From Chloroflexota bacterium (GTDB taxonomy: Bacteria; Chloroflexota; Anaerolineae; Anaerolineales; Anaerolineaceae): a stretch of 23,711 nucleotides of DNA. The stretch lies in assembly GCA_023434145.1 (NCBI GenBank), contig JAEYTI010000112.1, positions 1 through 23,711 on the forward strand, in the 5' to 3' direction. Of this stretch, positions 16,356 through 23,085 are shown one piece after another. The notes under the pieces are model-generated. The model was not told where the DNA came from. It saw only the letters and a list, made by a program, of their open reading frames with translations, and did not search any database. Position 1 is the first letter of the stretch, and each line of letters begins with the position of its first letter. The translations under genes were made by a program, and so were the position numbers.

Positions 16356-16703
16356 GTCGAGCTGCCTCCTTAGGTCTGCCGGGTGCGTTCGCACAGTAAT
16401 ACTAACCGGCGCATCAAACGTCTAGCGATCTTAATTTCACTCCCCTGGGATAATGCTCACCTTCCCTACAACACCACACGTTTCGGATGGTTGCGCCGAA
16501 TATGTCATGATTTTGAATTTGTCCAATTATGAAACTATCAAAGTGAAAGTGATAAAAAAGGATAATTTCGAACCAAAACACTAGTAGTTGAAAAGCGAAG
16601 ATAAAAGTATCTTATTTGGTTATTGACTTTTATATTGTCACATATATAATAATTAAAGTTATAAATCACCTAAAGAAAATATAATTTAATAGGGGGCATA
16701 GCG
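16356..16703. other. Divergent intergenic region between synthase operon and AT-rich gene
   Basis: This 348-base stretch separates two divergent genes. The left 100 bases are GC-balanced and should contain the minus-strand operon promoter, but I find no convincing -35/-10 pair. A small inverted repeat GTGCG-TT-CGCAC at 16383-16394 could be an operator. From about 16500 the sequence becomes strongly AT-rich. It carries weak inverted repeats (AAGATA/TATCTT at 16598-16613 inside AACCAAA/TTTGGTT) and the plus-strand promoter listed separately. No RNA gene is recognised. Confidence 0.6.
16623..16650 (+). promoter_or_regulatory. Sigma70-type promoter for the AT-rich gene pair
   Basis: TTGACT (16623-16628) and a perfect TATAAT (16645-16650) are separated by 16 bases. 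This places a start near 16657 and a leader of roughly 47 bases before the ATG at 16704. Confidence 0.7.
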
Positions 16704-17420
16704 ATGGCCATTGGTGGCTCTTCTCCATCTAAAGAAGCAGTTGAACTAATAGAGCTTGCACAAAGAACAAGTGAAAAATTAAGAGAAAACCCTGAAGAAG
16801 TGGATACTGTTGCAGCATTGTGTGCATTAGCAATAAAAAAAGCAGGCGTACCTTACCCAGAGGCCGAAAGCTTGCTTGCGAGATGTCTTCTATATCAGGG
16901 AAAAGATAAAGAGGCTTTGAGGCACGCCAACATTGCTCTTGAAATCGACCCTTGTGCTTTTGGTGCACAAATGGTTTTTGTTCTGGATGCCTTATCGAAA
17001 GTTAAAGAAACGAAGCTTCGAGCAGGTGATTTTATAGGAACAACTGGTTCAGGGGATGCTGCCGAAAAGATAGTAACTGGTGTCATAACAACCATATTTA
17101 CTGGGCTTTTCTCTCTGGGAAGGGCCGGGCATTCAGCTTTAACCCAAGCAGATTTCAAGAAAGAGGTTTTAAAATTAGTTGATATTTATCGAAAGCTATG
17201 TAGTAAAGAAATTGATGAAAAGCAGTATTTGGGTATGTCCGATGTTTTACTGAGTTTGGGCGATACAATCAAAGATATGCCAATGCCTGGAGAAAAACCA
17301 AACCTTTACGATGAAATAGTGAAGGTACCTTTATCGAATATTATTTTAAGAGAGAGTAGAAAAAAAGTTACAGATATACGGTATTTAGCCGAAGGAAAAT
17401 CTGTTTTAATGAAGAAATAA
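16704..17420 (+). CDS. Unknown protein with TPR-like repeat, AT-rich
   Basis: I do not recognise this 238-residue protein. The clearest element is a tetratricopeptide-like helix pair at about residues 52-83, with typical spacing (AESLLARCLLYQGK, then EALRHANIALEIDP). The preceding helices at 10-47 may form a second, degenerate repeat. Residues 122-140 are a hydrophobic, glycine-containing stretch that could be a membrane-associated helix. The rest is charged and helical. No signal peptide or catalytic motif is evident. The start is supported by GGGGG 7 bases before ATG and by the strong promoter upstream. The gene is far richer in A and T than the flanking operons and lies on the opposite strand, so it was probably acquired horizontally. 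TPR-like proteins of this kind usually mediate protein contacts; partners are unknown. Confidence 0.75.
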   Translation: MAIGGSSPSKEAVELIELAQRTSEKLRENPEEVDTVAALCALAIKKAGVPYPEAESLLARCLLYQGKDKEALRHANIALEIDPCAFGAQMVFVLDALSKVKETKLRAGDFIGTTGSGDAAEKIVTGVITTIFTGLFSLGRAGHSALTQADFKKEVLKLVDIYRKLCSKEIDEKQYLGMSDVLLSLGDTIKDMPMPGEKPNLYDEIVKVPLSNIILRESRKKVTDIRYLAEGKSVLMKK

Positions 17421-17521
17421 AGGAGGAACAAAAAACAACTTCGTCAAGCACCTACAGTAACTTCCGCTCATAGGGACGTTATGTTTCCCTAGTTTAAAAA
17501 TTGCTATTAAAGGAGATTACA

Positions 17522-17686
17522 ATGGCAAAGGGAAAAAGATGTTCATGCTGTGGTTCATATATGTACGCACAGCGTGAGGAATATCAGCCAAAAGGCACTT
17601 GGGTATACTATGTGTGTAGAAATAGAAACTGTAGCAGATGTAAGGGTTCTTGCACCATGGAAGAGAAGGTTTTCGAACCAAATTAA
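17522..17686 (+). CDS. Small cysteine-rich, zinc-ribbon-like protein
   Basis: A 54-residue basic protein with cysteines at 7, 9, 10, 32, 37, 40 and 44. Pairs CxxC at 7-10 and 37-40 lie on either side of an aromatic strand (TWVYYVC), the layout of a small zinc ribbon. The start ATG 17522 has AAAGGAG 7 bases upstream; a longer reading from TTG 17501 would place that site inside the gene. It lies 101 bases after the TPR-like gene on the same strand and shares its low GC content, so the two may form one transcriptional unit. Role unknown. Small zinc ribbons often bind nucleic acid or partner proteins, but nothing here decides that. Confidence 0.65.
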   Translation: MAKGKRCSCCGSYMYAQREEYQPKGTWVYYVCRNRNCSRCKGSCTMEEKVFEPN

Positions 17687-17720
17687 CAAGCTTAGAAGTA
17701 AACAAGTAATACCTTTCTTG

Positions 17721-19088
17721 TTAGGGTCGTTCATATGCTACACGGTTCACTGCGTCGATCCTGGCCTGATACCTTTTCAACATCATCAGGGCAATGATGC
17801 AGAGAATGAGATCCGATAGCGCTTCGGAAGCCCATATCCCGTTTAGGGAGAACAAGCTGGATGCGATTAGCAGGACCGGCAGCTTGACGATGATGATTCC
17901 ACCCAGGGTAATGATCAACGCTTCTTTTGCCCTACCTGCCGATTGAAAATACGCGGCGACCATGACCGGTATGCCGCCCAACGGGAGTGCGAGCGCCATA
18001 ATTTGCAGAGCGGACTGTCCCTCCATGATGATCATGGGTTCCTTCGATAACAGCCCGATCAGCGTTCCTGGAATCAGCAGACATAGGGCGCAGACAAGCA
18101 GCCCATACACCGCTACTGAGCCAAGCGAATAGGTAATCGTTTTGCGGACCCGGTCAAACTGCTTCAGGCCGAAGTTATATCCCAGGATCGGCTGCATCCC
18201 CTGCACCACGCCCATCTGCGGCGTGCTGAGACTGGAATACAGCCTGCCGATGATGGCGAACACGCCAAGCGCGCTGTCACCGCCGATAACTCGTAACAGG
18301 TTGTTGGTGACAATGACCAGCAGGCTGGCGCTGAGACCCTTGATGAACGATGGAAGCCCAATGGTAATGATCTCACCAATGAGCTGCCAGTCTGGATTAA
18401 AGTACACCGCTCGAATGTTGTACGTGCGATTCTTCTTCAGGAAGAAGAAATACATGCTCATACCATTGGAAAGGGCCTGCCCACCAATGACGGTAGCCAG
18501 TGCCGCCCCGGATGCGCCCATTTTCAACACCATGACGAACAACCAGCTCAGAAAGGTGTTTGCGCAGATGGGGATAATCCAGGTCGCGGTCGAATAGCGG
18601 ATGCTCCCATCTGCTCGGATAATGGTTGAAAAGCCGGTGCTAAAAATCGCGCCGAGGAAGATGATCCGCCCATATTCGATGGCGTACGGCGAGATGCTCT
18701 CCGTCGCCCCGAGCAGAACGACGATAGGCTCGATGAACAGCGTACCGAGCACGGTAACTGCGATCGCCGTGGCCCAGAAGATCAGGAAGGTATTGGCCAC
18801 TGTACGAGAAGCCTTTTCCGTGTTCCGCGCGCCCAGCGCCCTTGAGATTACGGACGCACCGCCTGCCCCCACCGTGGTGGCGATGCCGCCGAGGGCGATC
18901 AAAACAGGGGAGATGATCGACGCCCCGGCGGCAGCCAGCGAGTTGATGCCAATGGAAAGAAAATACGTGTCGGTGACGCTGTAAATCGCATAGGCGAGCA
19001 ACGCAAGCGTGGTCTGGGAAGACATTTCCCAGAGCAGCTTGCCGATCTTCTCGGTGCCCAGGCGTTCAACCTTTGATGCACTTGACAT
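17721..19088 (-). CDS. MATE-family multidrug/solute exporter
   Basis: Integral membrane antiporter expected to expel organic cations or drugs in exchange for Na+ or H+. The 455-residue length and about 12 hydrophobic segments fit the family. The repeated N- and C-half pattern is visible, with the MATE signatures YSVTDTYFLS near residue 40 (the usual Y-x-x-x-D segment), GGASVISRALGARN (75-88), and QGMQPILGYNFGLKQ in the second half. The start at 19088 lies 6 bases after the stop of the kinase-like gene, with only a weak ribosome binding site, so translation is probably coupled to it. The gene converges on the AT-rich plus-strand genes with a 34-base gap and no clear terminator. The substrate cannot be deduced. 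Confidence 0.92.
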   Translation of the reverse strand: MSSASKVERLGTEKIGKLLWEMSSQTTLALLAYAIYSVTDTYFLSIGINSLAAAGASIISPVLIALGGIATTVGAGGASVISRALGARNTEKASRTVANTFLIFWATAIAVTVLGTLFIEPIVVLLGATESISPYAIEYGRIIFLGAIFSTGFSTIIRADGSIRYSTATWIIPICANTFLSWLFVMVLKMGASGAALATVIGGQALSNGMSMYFFFLKKNRTYNIRAVYFNPDWQLIGEIITIGLPSFIKGLSASLLVIVTNNLLRVIGGDSALGVFAIIGRLYSSLSTPQMGVVQGMQPILGYNFGLKQFDRVRKTITYSLGSVAVYGLLVCALCLLIPGTLIGLLSKEPMIIMEGQSALQIMALALPLGGIPVMVAAYFQSAGRAKEALIITLGGIIIVKLPVLLIASSLFSLNGIWASEALSDLILCIIALMMLKRYQARIDAVNRVAYERP

Positions 19089-19094
19089 GGACGA

Positions 19095-20072
19095 CTAGTT
19101 CTCTTGCAGCCATTTCATGGTCGGAACCATCATATCCATGGCCCAGTTTGCCACATCCTCTGTCTCATAATGACGGTAATAGCCTTCGGTTTTTGCAACC
19201 AGGGCGAGGTGCAGCGTGTAGAGGTGGTTCCGGCGCTCCTCTTCGTGCGTAAAGGTTGTCTTGCCGTAGCCACGCAGATAGGCATTATCTTCGCCGAACA
19301 GCGGGCGGAACTGCGCCTCGTGCAGCGGGTCGCCCCACAGCACGCGCTCAAAATCGAGCAGGCCGGTAATCTCGCCTTCCTTCACAAAGACGTTGAGGTC
19401 CCAGGCATCCCAATGGACCATGCGCGGCGTGGTAACTTCTTCTAATGCAGGTGCGTGCTTATGGATGACATCGCGGATCTCCTGGACGGAGTATTGCCAG
19501 TAATCGCCGTTCTTCCGCGCGCTGTCTTCGAGCACTGAGTCGCAAATCTTGAGGAATGCTTCTTTCCAGGTACCGGCGCGCAGATTGAGGTTGCCGGGGT
19601 AGCCGTAATACGTGCCGGTAAATTCGTTGATTTCGCGCACAATTTTTCCGATTTGCACATCGATCCGCGCCTGAACTTCCTGCGGCAGGGTTGACTTGAT
19701 GATCCCGTAATTTTCCCCGGTCAGCTTCTCCATGAAGAAGTACTCCGAGTCGCATAGATCGCGGGCAGTATCATAGCAATAAATCTCCGGCACAGGGATG
19801 TTCGGGTTCTGTGCTGCAAGGCGCATGGCGCTGACTTCCGTATCCATGATATTCTGCTCATAGGTCATCACTTCAGCGTCTGGCGGCGGCGCGATTTTCA
19901 GGATGACTTCCCTACCGTCCGACAATTTGATGTTGTAAGCTGCATTGAACCAGCCTTCTTTCAATTCGCTGATAGCATCGTCTCCGTCTGCCAGCCTTAG
20001 GCCGGGAAAGGCCCGCTCAACCATCTGCGCTACTTGCTCTCGTGTCTTCCTGTTCTTTGTTCTGCTCTCCAT
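19095..20072 (-). CDS. Aminoglycoside-phosphotransferase-family (APH) kinase
   Basis: A 325-residue protein kinase-like phosphotransferase that transfers phosphate from ATP to a small-molecule hydroxyl. Visible motifs are: Lys59 in VILKIAPP (ATP-binding lysine); the catalytic loop HWDAWDLN (220-227), with Asp222 as likely base and Asn227 as metal ligand; and DFE (240-242), in place of the more usual DFD/DWE, for the second metal site. The family covers antibiotic kinases, homoserine and choline-type kinases, and many uncharacterised enzymes. Pairing with a coupled MATE exporter suggests detoxification or self-protection, but that is inference. ATG 20072 follows AGAGAGG at a short spacing. A 97-bp palindromic element ends just upstream, so its promoter may lie within or next to that element. 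Confidence 0.88.
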   Translation of the reverse strand: MESRTKNRKTREQVAQMVERAFPGLRLADGDDAISELKEGWFNAAYNIKLSDGREVILKIAPPPDAEVMTYEQNIMDTEVSAMRLAAQNPNIPVPEIYCYDTARDLCDSEYFFMEKLTGENYGIIKSTLPQEVQARIDVQIGKIVREINEFTGTYYGYPGNLNLRAGTWKEAFLKICDSVLEDSARKNGDYWQYSVQEIRDVIHKHAPALEEVTTPRMVHWDAWDLNVFVKEGEITGLLDFERVLWGDPLHEAQFRPLFGEDNAYLRGYGKTTFTHEEERRNHLYTLHLALVAKTEGYYRHYETEDVANWAMDMMVPTMKWLQEN

Positions 20073-20106
20073 GTATGCCTCTCTTATAAAAACAGTATCG
20101 TTCTTA

Positions 20107-20203
20107 TTAAGAACCTATCCCAAAAATAGTTTTTTTGTGTTTGTGGTGCGCGCCGTAGTCGCGCACCACAAACACAAAAAATAATATTGGGATAGATTCT
20201 AAA
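20107..20203. repeat. MITE-like palindrome with terminal inverted repeats and 22-bp stem
   Basis: The ends are imperfect inverted repeats of about 20 bases (TTAAGAACCTATCCCAA on the left; its partner on the right reads TTGGGATAGATTCTAAA). Inside is a perfect 22-bp stem, 20131-20152 with 20160-20181, and loop CCGTAGT. There is no coding capacity. The left end overlaps a 15-base palindrome, GTTCTTA-T-TAAGAAC (20100-20114). The size, nested symmetry and terminal repeats fit a non-autonomous mobile element between two minus-strand operons; it may also serve as a bidirectional terminator. Confidence 0.8.
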
Positions 20204-20245
20204 TGTCAGGAATTCTTGGTTGGCAGCGCTGCTTTAGCCTCCCAT

Positions 20246-21475
20246 CTACTCCAGGACGGCAGCAGCGGCCGCGGACTGCTCCTTGCGCCGTTGGAGAGTC
20301 AGGAGATACACACCTAGCAGCGCGATATACACCACCAGCAGGATCACCGGGATGACTTCCAGCGAAATCTGGCGTGCCAGAATCCCCATCAGGCTGGGGA
20401 TAACCGCGATACCAAAACCTGTGGCCGCCATTTGCATTCCGATGGTGTTGGCAGCGAAGTGATCGCCAACCCGAATGCGCGTGCCGGACATCATCGCCGG
20501 GAAGATGGGAGCAATCGAAATGCCGATCAGAGCCACCGCGACAACGTTGGCAATCTGTGAGGGGTTCCAGACCAGCAGCACCGCGCCGATCAGCGCGCCA
20601 GCCAGCCCGCCGAGCACGAGCTTATTAATCCCTACCCGGTTGGCAACCAGCCCGGCCACGATGCGGCCAATGGTGAAGGTAAACCAATAGCTACCGGCAA
20701 AGAAGCCCGCCAGCGTCGTATTGACCCCGCGCGACTCGGTCAGCAGCGAGTAGGTCCAGGTGCCAAGCGAAGTTTCTGCGCCCACATACAGAAAGAACAA
20801 CAGCACGCTCAGCCAGACCATTGGCTGGCGCAGAGTCACGCCCATTGGTGTTTTGTAATCGGTCAGCCGCTTCGGTTCGTCCGCCTTCGCCGCTTTAACA
20901 CCGTTGGCCCACATGGCCAGTGTCAGCACAAAACAAATCGCAAGAACAATCTGGAAAACACCGACAACCCGGTAGCCAAACTGCCAGGAGTTCATCGCCG
21001 TTAATCCGAGGGTCATGATGATTGGCCCGATGGTGATCCCGACGCCCCAGCTAGCATGCAGCCCTTGCATCAGGCCTTCGCCAAAATGCGCTGCCACATA
21101 GGTATTGAGACCAGCATCAATCGCGCCAGCGCCCAAGCCCGCGAATACACCCAGCAGCACCATCATCCACCACTCGGGCACCAGGGTATAGCCGATCAGC
21201 GCCAGGCCCGTGAGGAAGCAGCTCGCGGCAAGCATACGCCCAACGCCGAAGCGCGACAGCAAGTATCCGCTGAGGAAGCTGGAGGTCATATAGCCGGTCA
21301 CCGAGGCGGTCAGCAGCATGCCGATCGCGTCTAGCGGAATTGCAAAGCCGCCGCGAATCGAAGGCCAGCCCACGCCGAGCAGGCCATCTGGCAGACCTAG
21401 TGCAATAAAGGCAATAAACGCAAGGAATACGAGCCCGAATCGTGGGTTTTGCTTTGCTTTTGTTAGGAAACTCAT
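20246..21475 (-). CDS. MFS permease, probable sugar transporter (fucose-permease-like)
   Basis: A 409-residue major facilitator protein with about 12 transmembrane helices. Early features are GLPDGLLGVGWPSIR (27-41), found in FHS/FucP-like and related MFS groups, the loop 2-3 motif SGYLLSRFGVGRML (69-82), and GAGAIDAGLNTYVA (115-128), also typical of fucose-permease-like proteins. The C-terminus is short and charged. ATG 21475 has GAGGT about 9 bases upstream. It follows a 65-residue unknown gene by 32 bases and lies downstream of a LacI operator. It is probably induced by the sugar or nucleoside sensed by the adjacent repressor. The exact substrate is unknown; no sugar-catabolic enzyme is encoded within the window to help. 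Confidence 0.9.
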   Translation of the reverse strand: MSFLTKAKQNPRFGLVFLAFIAFIALGLPDGLLGVGWPSIRGGFAIPLDAIGMLLTASVTGYMTSSFLSGYLLSRFGVGRMLAASCFLTGLALIGYTLVPEWWMMVLLGVFAGLGAGAIDAGLNTYVAAHFGEGLMQGLHASWGVGITIGPIIMTLGLTAMNSWQFGYRVVGVFQIVLAICFVLTLAMWANGVKAAKADEPKRLTDYKTPMGVTLRQPMVWLSVLLFFLYVGAETSLGTWTYSLLTESRGVNTTLAGFFAGSYWFTFTIGRIVAGLVANRVGINKLVLGGLAGALIGAVLLVWNPSQIANVVAVALIGISIAPIFPAMMSGTRIRVGDHFAANTIGMQMAATGFGIAVIPSLMGILARQISLEVIPVILLVVYIALLGVYLLTLQRRKEQSAAAAAVLE

Positions 21476-21507
21476 GGAACAGTTACCTCATAAATTATGC
21501 GTACCGG

Positions 21508-21705
21508 TTAAAGATTGGTGTTTAGCGCACGAATAAAATCAGCAGGCGCTTTATTTTCATCCTGATGGATTTCATTCTGATGGAGCTGGGGAGCAGCCAG
21601 GTAATTCACATATGGTTCAAACCGGCGATTGATCAGCCGATCCTCCTGAAAAGTCAACCTTCGCTCCAATTCAATGATGCTAGAAATCAACTGCATTTGT
21701 ATCAT
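21508..21705 (-). CDS. Small unknown protein between repressor and permease
   Basis: I do not recognise this 65-residue product. It begins MIQMQLISSIIELERR, is hydrophilic and probably helical in its first half, has a middle of mixed charge (RLINRRFEPYVNYL), and has no transmembrane segment or signal peptide. The case for a gene is its strong ribosome binding site AAGGAGG at a 5-base spacing from ATG 21705, directly behind a LacI operator, and its position 32 bases ahead of the permease on the same strand. It could be a small regulator or permease partner, or the remnant of a larger enzyme reduced by deletion. Confidence 0.5.
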   Translation of the reverse strand: MIQMQLISSIIELERRLTFQEDRLINRRFEPYVNYLAAPQLHQNEIHQDENKAPADFIRALNTNL

Positions 21706-21719
21706 ACATTCCTCCTTTT

Positions 21720-21733
21720 TGCAACCGGTTGCA
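21720..21733. promoter_or_regulatory. LacI-family operator ahead of the permease unit
   Basis: Perfect 14-bp palindrome TGCAACCGGTTGCA, identical to the one at the repressor's own promoter. It ends 3 bases before the AAGGAGG of the small gene. No good promoter is visible next to it, so repression might act as a block to transcription coming from the repressor gene, or through looping to the distal copy. Confidence 0.85.
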
Positions 21734-21765
21734 CTGGCTAGCAAAAAAAATGCGCTCGGCCCCCA

Positions 21766-22779
21766 CTATGCCGATGCCCGCACAATGAGATCCACCGGCA
21801 GGATTACGTTGGTCACTTCGCCGGTCTGGATGTATTGGACCAGGTTCTGCGCCAGCAGCTCGCCAGCGAGCCGAACATTCTGCCGGATTGTGGTGAGCGG
21901 CGGGTTACTGTAGACTGCGATGGAGAGATCATCGTACCCCACCACCGCGATATCCTCAGGAACGCGCTTTCCCTGCGCCTGGATGGCCTGGATTGCGCCC
22001 ATTGCCATCAAGTCACTGTTGACAAAGACTGCGTCCACTTCGGGGTTTTGCTGCATAAGATACTGCATCGTGGTAATGCCTGACGCATGGGAATAATCTC
22101 CGTAAACTACCAGAGCGGGGACCACGGTACGCCCAGCAGCCGCGAGCGCCTGCTCGTACCCCTTGTACCGGTTCTGCACCGTTGGCGTTCCGGCGGTGCC
22201 CCCCAGGAAGGCGATCCGCTGCCGTCCGATGCTGATCAGGTGCTCTGTGGCCAGGCGGCCGCCCGTAACGTTATCGCCGCTTACCGTGCTGTACTGGAAA
22301 CCGGGAACGGGGCTTCCCCACCCAACGAAGGGTGCACTGGCTTCTGCCAGGGCTCGGGCATGTTCCTGCCGGAGTGAGGAATTCACAACGATAAAGCCAT
22401 CGACGCGCCCACTGCCGAGGTAGTCTTGCACCCAGGCAGTCTCACCCGCTTTGGCGTGCACAAATAGCAAATCATAGCCTAGAGAATGCAAACCGCTGCC
22501 AACACCCCCCAGCATCTCAAGACCAAAGAAATCCTCAGCGGAGAAAAATTCTGGCTTGTACCCGGGCGCAACAAAGGCCACTGTGTTACTCTGGCGCAAG
22601 CTCAAGCTGCGGGCAGTGGCATTCAATCGGAAGTTATATTGCCGGGCAATGGCCTGAATTCGCTCTCTCGTTTCCTGATTGATTAGCGGGCTGTTATTCA
22701 AGGCACGTGAAACCGTCGCCTTTGAGACGTTTGCCAAACGCGCGATATCTCCGATGGTTTGAACAGTCTGTTTTGTCAT
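21766..22779 (-). CDS. LacI-family transcriptional repressor
   Basis: A 337-residue regulator. The N-terminal helix-turn-helix is TIGDIARLANVSKATVSRAL (8-27), followed by the hinge helix around NATARSLS (53-60). It then has a periplasmic-binding-protein-like effector domain with VDGFIVVNSS, AFLGGTAGTP and the family segment DIAVVGYDD. The frame extends to a TTG at 22803, but that codon lies inside the operator and too close to the promoter, so ATG 22779 with a GGGTG site is preferred. Expression starts from a consensus promoter whose start region is covered by the operator, which predicts negative autoregulation. Its second target is the permease unit downstream. The effector is probably a sugar or nucleoside, judged only from the family and the neighbouring permease. 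Confidence 0.93.
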   Translation of the reverse strand: MTKQTVQTIGDIARLANVSKATVSRALNNSPLINQETRERIQAIARQYNFRLNATARSLSLRQSNTVAFVAPGYKPEFFSAEDFFGLEMLGGVGSGLHSLGYDLLFVHAKAGETAWVQDYLGSGRVDGFIVVNSSLRQEHARALAEASAPFVGWGSPVPGFQYSTVSGDNVTGGRLATEHLISIGRQRIAFLGGTAGTPTVQNRYKGYEQALAAAGRTVVPALVVYGDYSHASGITTMQYLMQQNPEVDAVFVNSDLMAMGAIQAIQAQGKRVPEDIAVVGYDDLSIAVYSNPPLTTIRQNVRLAGELLAQNLVQYIQTGEVTNVILPVDLIVRASA

Positions 22780-22798
22780 TCGCTTCACCCAGTTTCTT

Positions 22799-22812
22799 TG
22801 CAACCGGTTGCA
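22799..22812. promoter_or_regulatory. LacI-family operator at the repressor promoter
   Basis: TGCAACCGGTTGCA, a perfect palindrome that shares its outermost base with the -10 box and covers the expected transcription start. Its centre is 1079 bp from the identical copy at 21720-21733. Confidence 0.9.
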
Positions 22813-22840
22813 TTATAGCGAACCACAACGATTTTGTCAA
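22812..22840 (-). promoter_or_regulatory. Consensus sigma70 promoter of the LacI-type gene
   Basis: Read on the minus strand, TTGACA (22835-22840) and TATAAT (22812-22817) are both perfect and separated by exactly 17 bases. An AT-rich tract lies just upstream and could act as an UP element. Confidence 0.92.
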
Positions 22841-22848
22841 TCAACATT

Positions 22849-22885
22849 AAAAAATACGGGATTGAGCCGCCCCCAGCTCAATCCC
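22849..22885 (-). terminator. Intrinsic terminator reading leftward
   Basis: A perfect 10-bp stem GGGATTGAGC / GCTCAATCCC (22858-22867 with 22876-22885) has an 8-base loop. On the minus strand it is followed by GTA and six Ts (22849-22854). No minus-strand gene precedes it within the window. It ends 8 bases before the LacI-type promoter and would shield that promoter from antisense transcripts of the plus-strand gene to its right. Confidence 0.7.
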
Positions 22886-23003
22886 ATGATGATGACCTTC
22901 TTAATCTCAAGCGTACACACTGCGCAGCATTGGCTCAACTGTCAAATTTCCTATTTGGGATAAACAAAATACACTTTTGCTCATGTTTTTCACCGAACAT
23001 TTT

Positions 23004-23032
23004 TTGCTTACCGAATACTCCGCTGGTATAAT
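23004..23032 (+). promoter_or_regulatory. Promoter of the ECF S-component gene
   Basis: TTGCTT (23004-23009), a 17-base spacer and a perfect TATAAT (23027-23032) place the start about 47 bases before ATG 23086. The short leader leaves no room for a known vitamin riboswitch downstream of this start. Confidence 0.7.
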
Positions 23033-23085
23033 TTTCGAAACGTTCGTCATTTCGATAACCATTTGGCCCAGGGAGGAGAAGGCTC

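Noticed and set aside
16356..16394. Longer start of the PfaA-like protein, 13 residues upstream
   Set aside because: The AAGGAGG site lies inside this extension and points to ATG 16355, and the extra residues have no family similarity.
17470..17495. Small hairpin TAGGGA/TCCCTA as a terminator after the TPR-like gene
   Set aside because: The stem is only 6 bp with a 9-base loop and no proper T-run, too weak to call.
20223..20232. GCAGCGCTGC palindrome after the permease stop as a terminator
   Set aside because: It is a perfect palindrome with no loop and no T-run, so it cannot form a normal terminator hairpin.
22780..22803. TTG start for the LacI-type regulator
   Set aside because: It lies within the operator next to the -10 box, so it would be at or before the 5' end of the mRNA.
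22886..23003. Vitamin riboswitch upstream of the ECF gene
   Set aside because: I see no conserved riboswitch core, and the best promoter lies downstream of this stretch, leaving a short leader.
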